From NCBI RefSeq assembly GCF_026126425.1, contig NZ_JAFMPW010000006.1, positions 124,001 to 188,000 of the forward strand: 64,000 nucleotides of DNA, given 5' to 3'. Both the position numbers and the translations under genes were made by a program. Positions 62,218 to 64,000 of the stretch are shown piece after piece (the stretch's first letter is position 1; each line of letters opens with the position of its first letter). This stretch comes from Muriicola sp. Z0-33 (GTDB taxonomy: Bacteria; Bacteroidota; Bacteroidia; Flavobacteriales; Flavobacteriaceae). Below the pieces are notes generated by a model, which worked only from the letters and a program-made list of their open reading frames with translations, ran no database searches and was not told the origin of the DNA.

Positions 62218-62685
62218 TTAAATCCTTGGCACAAAAGGTCCCAGACGTTGATTGTATTTACGCTGGAAATAGATAAAGTAATTGTAGAGTTTGAAATTTA
62301 CCTCATAACCATAGTCTATATGCGGCTCATAGTCTATTTGCATCTGATATAGGTTAGGGTCAAATCGCATGGGCTGCAGCACCCTTTGGTTCCAATTAGA
62401 AACAAGTATCCGGTTTCTGGTTTCCAGGTACGACTGGGAATAATACCCTTCGGGCTTTGCAATACTTTGCAGCCAGAAATTAAAACCAGGTTCAATTATT
62501 ATTATCTCATATTCGGTCTTATCGCTTTTAATCTCAATTGTATCTTCCGTAGTTTGTTGAAATGCTAATTTTTCATCTTCACTAACAACAACGGCCTCCT
62601 TTGAGCTTTTACAGCCAATTGCAAACCCTAATGCAACCACAAAAATACTCAGCAACACCCCTTTCGTCCTATTCATCTTTTGCAT
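62218..62685 (-). CDS. Lipoprotein of unknown function (DUF6146-like)
   Basis: A 155-residue protein. Signal with lipobox ending AIGC (Cys25) and KSSKEAVVVSEDE, then a folded region with EYEIIIIEPGFNFWLQSIAK and PEGYYSQSYLETRNRILVSN. Late tyrosine-rich YNYFIYFQRKYNQRLGP closes it. Met4 is an alternative start. It resembles the Bacteroidota family listed as DUF6146 (from memory). Probably an envelope lipoprotein; no partner is evident. Confidence 0.75.
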   Translation of the reverse strand: MQKMNRTKGVLLSIFVVALGFAIGCKSSKEAVVVSEDEKLAFQQTTEDTIEIKSDKTEYEIIIIEPGFNFWLQSIAKPEGYYSQSYLETRNRILVSNWNQRVLQPMRFDPNLYQMQIDYEPHIDYGYEVNFKLYNYFIYFQRKYNQRLGPFVPRI

Positions 62686-62716
62686 TTTAATAAATCAATA
62701 ATCTCTAATAAAAGAT

Positions 62717-62748
62717 ACAAAAAAAGCCATTCGCACCGGCGAATGGCT
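62717..62748 (-). terminator. Intrinsic terminator of the DUF937 gene
   Basis: A perfect 10-bp stem AGCCATTCGC/GCGAATGGCT with a 4-base loop. On the minus strand it is followed by T7, which assigns it to the DUF937 gene just upstream. Confidence 0.92.
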
Positions 62749-62781
62749 ATGTTAAATAACGTTAAGTTTTATTGCGTTTAA

Positions 62782-63420
62782 TTATTTCCCAAAAAGACCT
62801 CCCAGTAACCCTCCCAGGCCACCGCTTTTCTTTTTAGATCCACCGCCCATTACCATGCCGGCGACGTCATCCAGGATGCTTCCGTCACCATCTGCATCAA
62901 GCAAAGTGGTAATAAGACTTTGGTTTTGTTCTGGCTGCCCCCCGAGCATACTGCCGAGCAAGCCGTTCATTCCCTGGGCATCCTGTACATTGCTTTGTGC
63001 TTTCTGTTTTCCGAGAAAGCCCATTACAATAGGAGCGGCTATTTTTAAAATTTGCCCTATAGAGCCAGCATCTACGCCAGATTTCTGACTCAATGCATTT
63101 TCTACCTGTGGTTGTTTGTTTCCAAATACGTGGCCTAAAATTCCTGCTCCATCATCAACAACTTCCTTGTTAACGCCTCCGCCGAATAAACCCTGCAGGT
63201 TATCCAAAATACTGCCATCGTGTTTGGAGGATAACGCACTCATTAATCCTTCAGCACCTCCGGGTTGTGCTACATTTTTTTTCATTGCCCCAAGAAGCAG
63301 TGGCATAGCCATGCTAAGAACATCAGAAGTCTTGTTTTCGGCCTGCCCTGTTTCGCTTGCCACCCCGCTGATTAATTGTTTGCCCATTGGGCTGTTTAGT
63401 AAATCTAGTAATCCAGACAT
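62782..63420 (-). CDS. DUF937-domain protein
   Basis: A 212-residue protein. It begins MSGLLDLLNSPMGKQLISGV and contains MAMPLLLGAMKKNV (helical), then LLGSMLGGQPEQN with an acidic LDADGDGSILDDVAGMVMGG, which is like a calcium-binding loop. The end is glycine-rich (KKKSGGLGGLLGGLFGK). DUF937 is related to YidB; its function is unknown. No signal peptide. Monocistronic with its own terminator. Confidence 0.87.
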   Translation of the reverse strand: MSGLLDLLNSPMGKQLISGVASETGQAENKTSDVLSMAMPLLLGAMKKNVAQPGGAEGLMSALSSKHDGSILDNLQGLFGGGVNKEVVDDGAGILGHVFGNKQPQVENALSQKSGVDAGSIGQILKIAAPIVMGFLGKQKAQSNVQDAQGMNGLLGSMLGGQPEQNQSLITTLLDADGDGSILDDVAGMVMGGGSKKKSGGLGGLLGGLFGK

Positions 63421-63507
63421 TTTTATAGTGTTTAATAATTAGTAGGGTAATGTACAAAAATTGTCTTAGAAAACAGTTGTTTAAAAGGGCTTGTGTGTTA
63501 TTTTGAT

Positions 63508-64000
63508 TTATTTCAACAAAGTAGAAATCTGGCTGGCCAATTCCTCGCCAATCCTGTCTTGTGCCTCTCCGGTTGCGGCTCCGATATGAGGAGAGAGTGA
63601 AATATTCGGATGCATTAGGATTTTTAATTCCGGACTGGGTTCAGATTCAAAAACGTCCAGGCCGGCAAAGGCTACCTTACCACTTTCTATGGCATTGATA
63701 AGGGCCACTTCATCTATGACACCACCTCTTGCTGCATTTACGATGCCGACACCGGTCTTCATTTTATCGAACTCCGCTTTCCCAATCACATATTCTTTTT
63801 GGGCAGGTACGTGCAGGGTAATGAAGTGTGCTTCGGCCAGGATGCTTTCCATAGCGCTGCTTTGTAGCTCAAATGAAACTTTCTGACCATCAAAAAAGTC
63901 AACTTCAATGCTGGCTTTCTCTATAAAAGGATCAAAATAAACTACCTTCATACCTACACCCAATGCGATCTTTGCTGTAGCCTGACCAATACGGCCAAAG
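63508..64000 (-). CDS. serA: D-3-phosphoglycerate dehydrogenase, C-terminal part (5' end beyond window)
   Basis: The frame is open at the right edge. The partial protein of about 163 residues covers the NAD-binding domain and the end of the catalytic domain. The Rossmann loop FGRIGQATAK is at the very edge, ITLHVPAQ follows, NAARGGVIDE is the D-2-hydroxyacid dehydrogenase signature with the catalytic Arg, and SPHIGAAT holds the catalytic His. It ends at the His region plus a short tail, so there is no ACT domain, as in short SerA forms. Other D-2-hydroxyacid dehydrogenases remain possible without the N-terminus. Confidence 0.85.
   Translation of the reverse strand, partial: FGRIGQATAKIALGVGMKVVYFDPFIEKASIEVDFFDGQKVSFELQSSAMESILAEAHFITLHVPAQKEYVIGKAEFDKMKTGVGIVNAARGGVIDEVALINAIESGKVAFAGLDVFESEPSPELKILMHPNISLSPHIGAATGEAQDRIGEELASQISTLLK

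Noticed and set aside
1-64000. tRNA, rRNA, tmRNA, CRISPR arrays, insertion sequences, integrases, restriction or toxin-antitoxin genes
   Set aside because: I looked through the gaps and products and found none that I could support; no sharp change in base composition suggested an island.

Overview
The window looks like chromosomal DNA from a marine-type member of the Flavobacteriaceae (Bacteroidota). The evidence is an AT-rich genome of roughly 40% GC, many Bacteroidota-typical families (two carboxypeptidase-regulatory-like TonB-dependent receptors, a BatA-like protein, a GIN/DUF2807 protein, a DUF4834-like protein, a BCP peroxiredoxin and an S9 peptidase), and promoters of the Bacteroidota form TTG-N(about 20)-TAnnTTTG. 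I cannot name the genus. I saw no rRNA, tRNA, CRISPR array, insertion sequence or prophage. The window is mostly ordinary core chromosome with short intergenic gaps. Both ends cut a gene: an M16 peptidase on the left and a phosphoglycerate dehydrogenase on the right.

Layout. 1-9.2 kb: cell-surface lipoproteins, fumC, a TonB receptor co-transcribed with a small exported helical protein that ends in a lysine tract, arsC, and prfB with its programmed +1 frameshift. 9.3-15.8 kb: an exported zincin, a threonine aldolase, a YegP-like protein, a YbaB protein and an oligopeptidase B-like lipoprotein. 15.8-19.6 kb: a cysteine-synthase-fold enzyme, a serine-palmitoyltransferase-like acyltransferase and a GNAT protein, a combination that suggests sulfonolipid (capnine) synthesis. 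19.6-26.4 kb: an outer-membrane beta-barrel protein, then a four-gene envelope operon (DUF4834-like, YfhO-like, GT4 glycosyltransferase, flippase). 26.4-33 kb: an exported basic low-complexity protein, an MDR oxidoreductase, a haem-plus-PQQ-propeller lipoprotein and an S12 serine hydrolase.

33-41.7 kb: uvrA, then the most unusual part of the window. Two ECF sigma factor genes (about 86% identical) stand in tandem. Each is followed by a 47-codon gene (about 51% identical to its partner) that length-filtered gene finding would miss. Each small gene is preceded by the same dyad, GTTAT-N6-ATAAC, and each unit ends in its own terminator. The first sigma gene also has a long nested inverted-repeat leader closed by a perfect 13-bp stem that ends one base before its ATG. 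Next come an endonuclease III with no cysteines (no Fe-S cluster), bcp, a conserved protein of unknown function and a metallo-hydrolase.

41.7-64 kb: an esterase, two small membrane paralogues, a dihydroorotase-like protein that has lost its HxH metal site, a BatA-like membrane protein, glycosyltransferases, exported SGNH and S10 hydrolases, a Tat-like Gfo/Idh/MocA oxidoreductase, a DUF2400/TIGR02757 protein, a LolD-like ATPase, folE, a fatty-acid-hydroxylase-family membrane protein, a ZnuD-like TonB receptor behind a small His/Cys-bearing protein, small conserved proteins, a DUF937 protein and the 3' part of serA.
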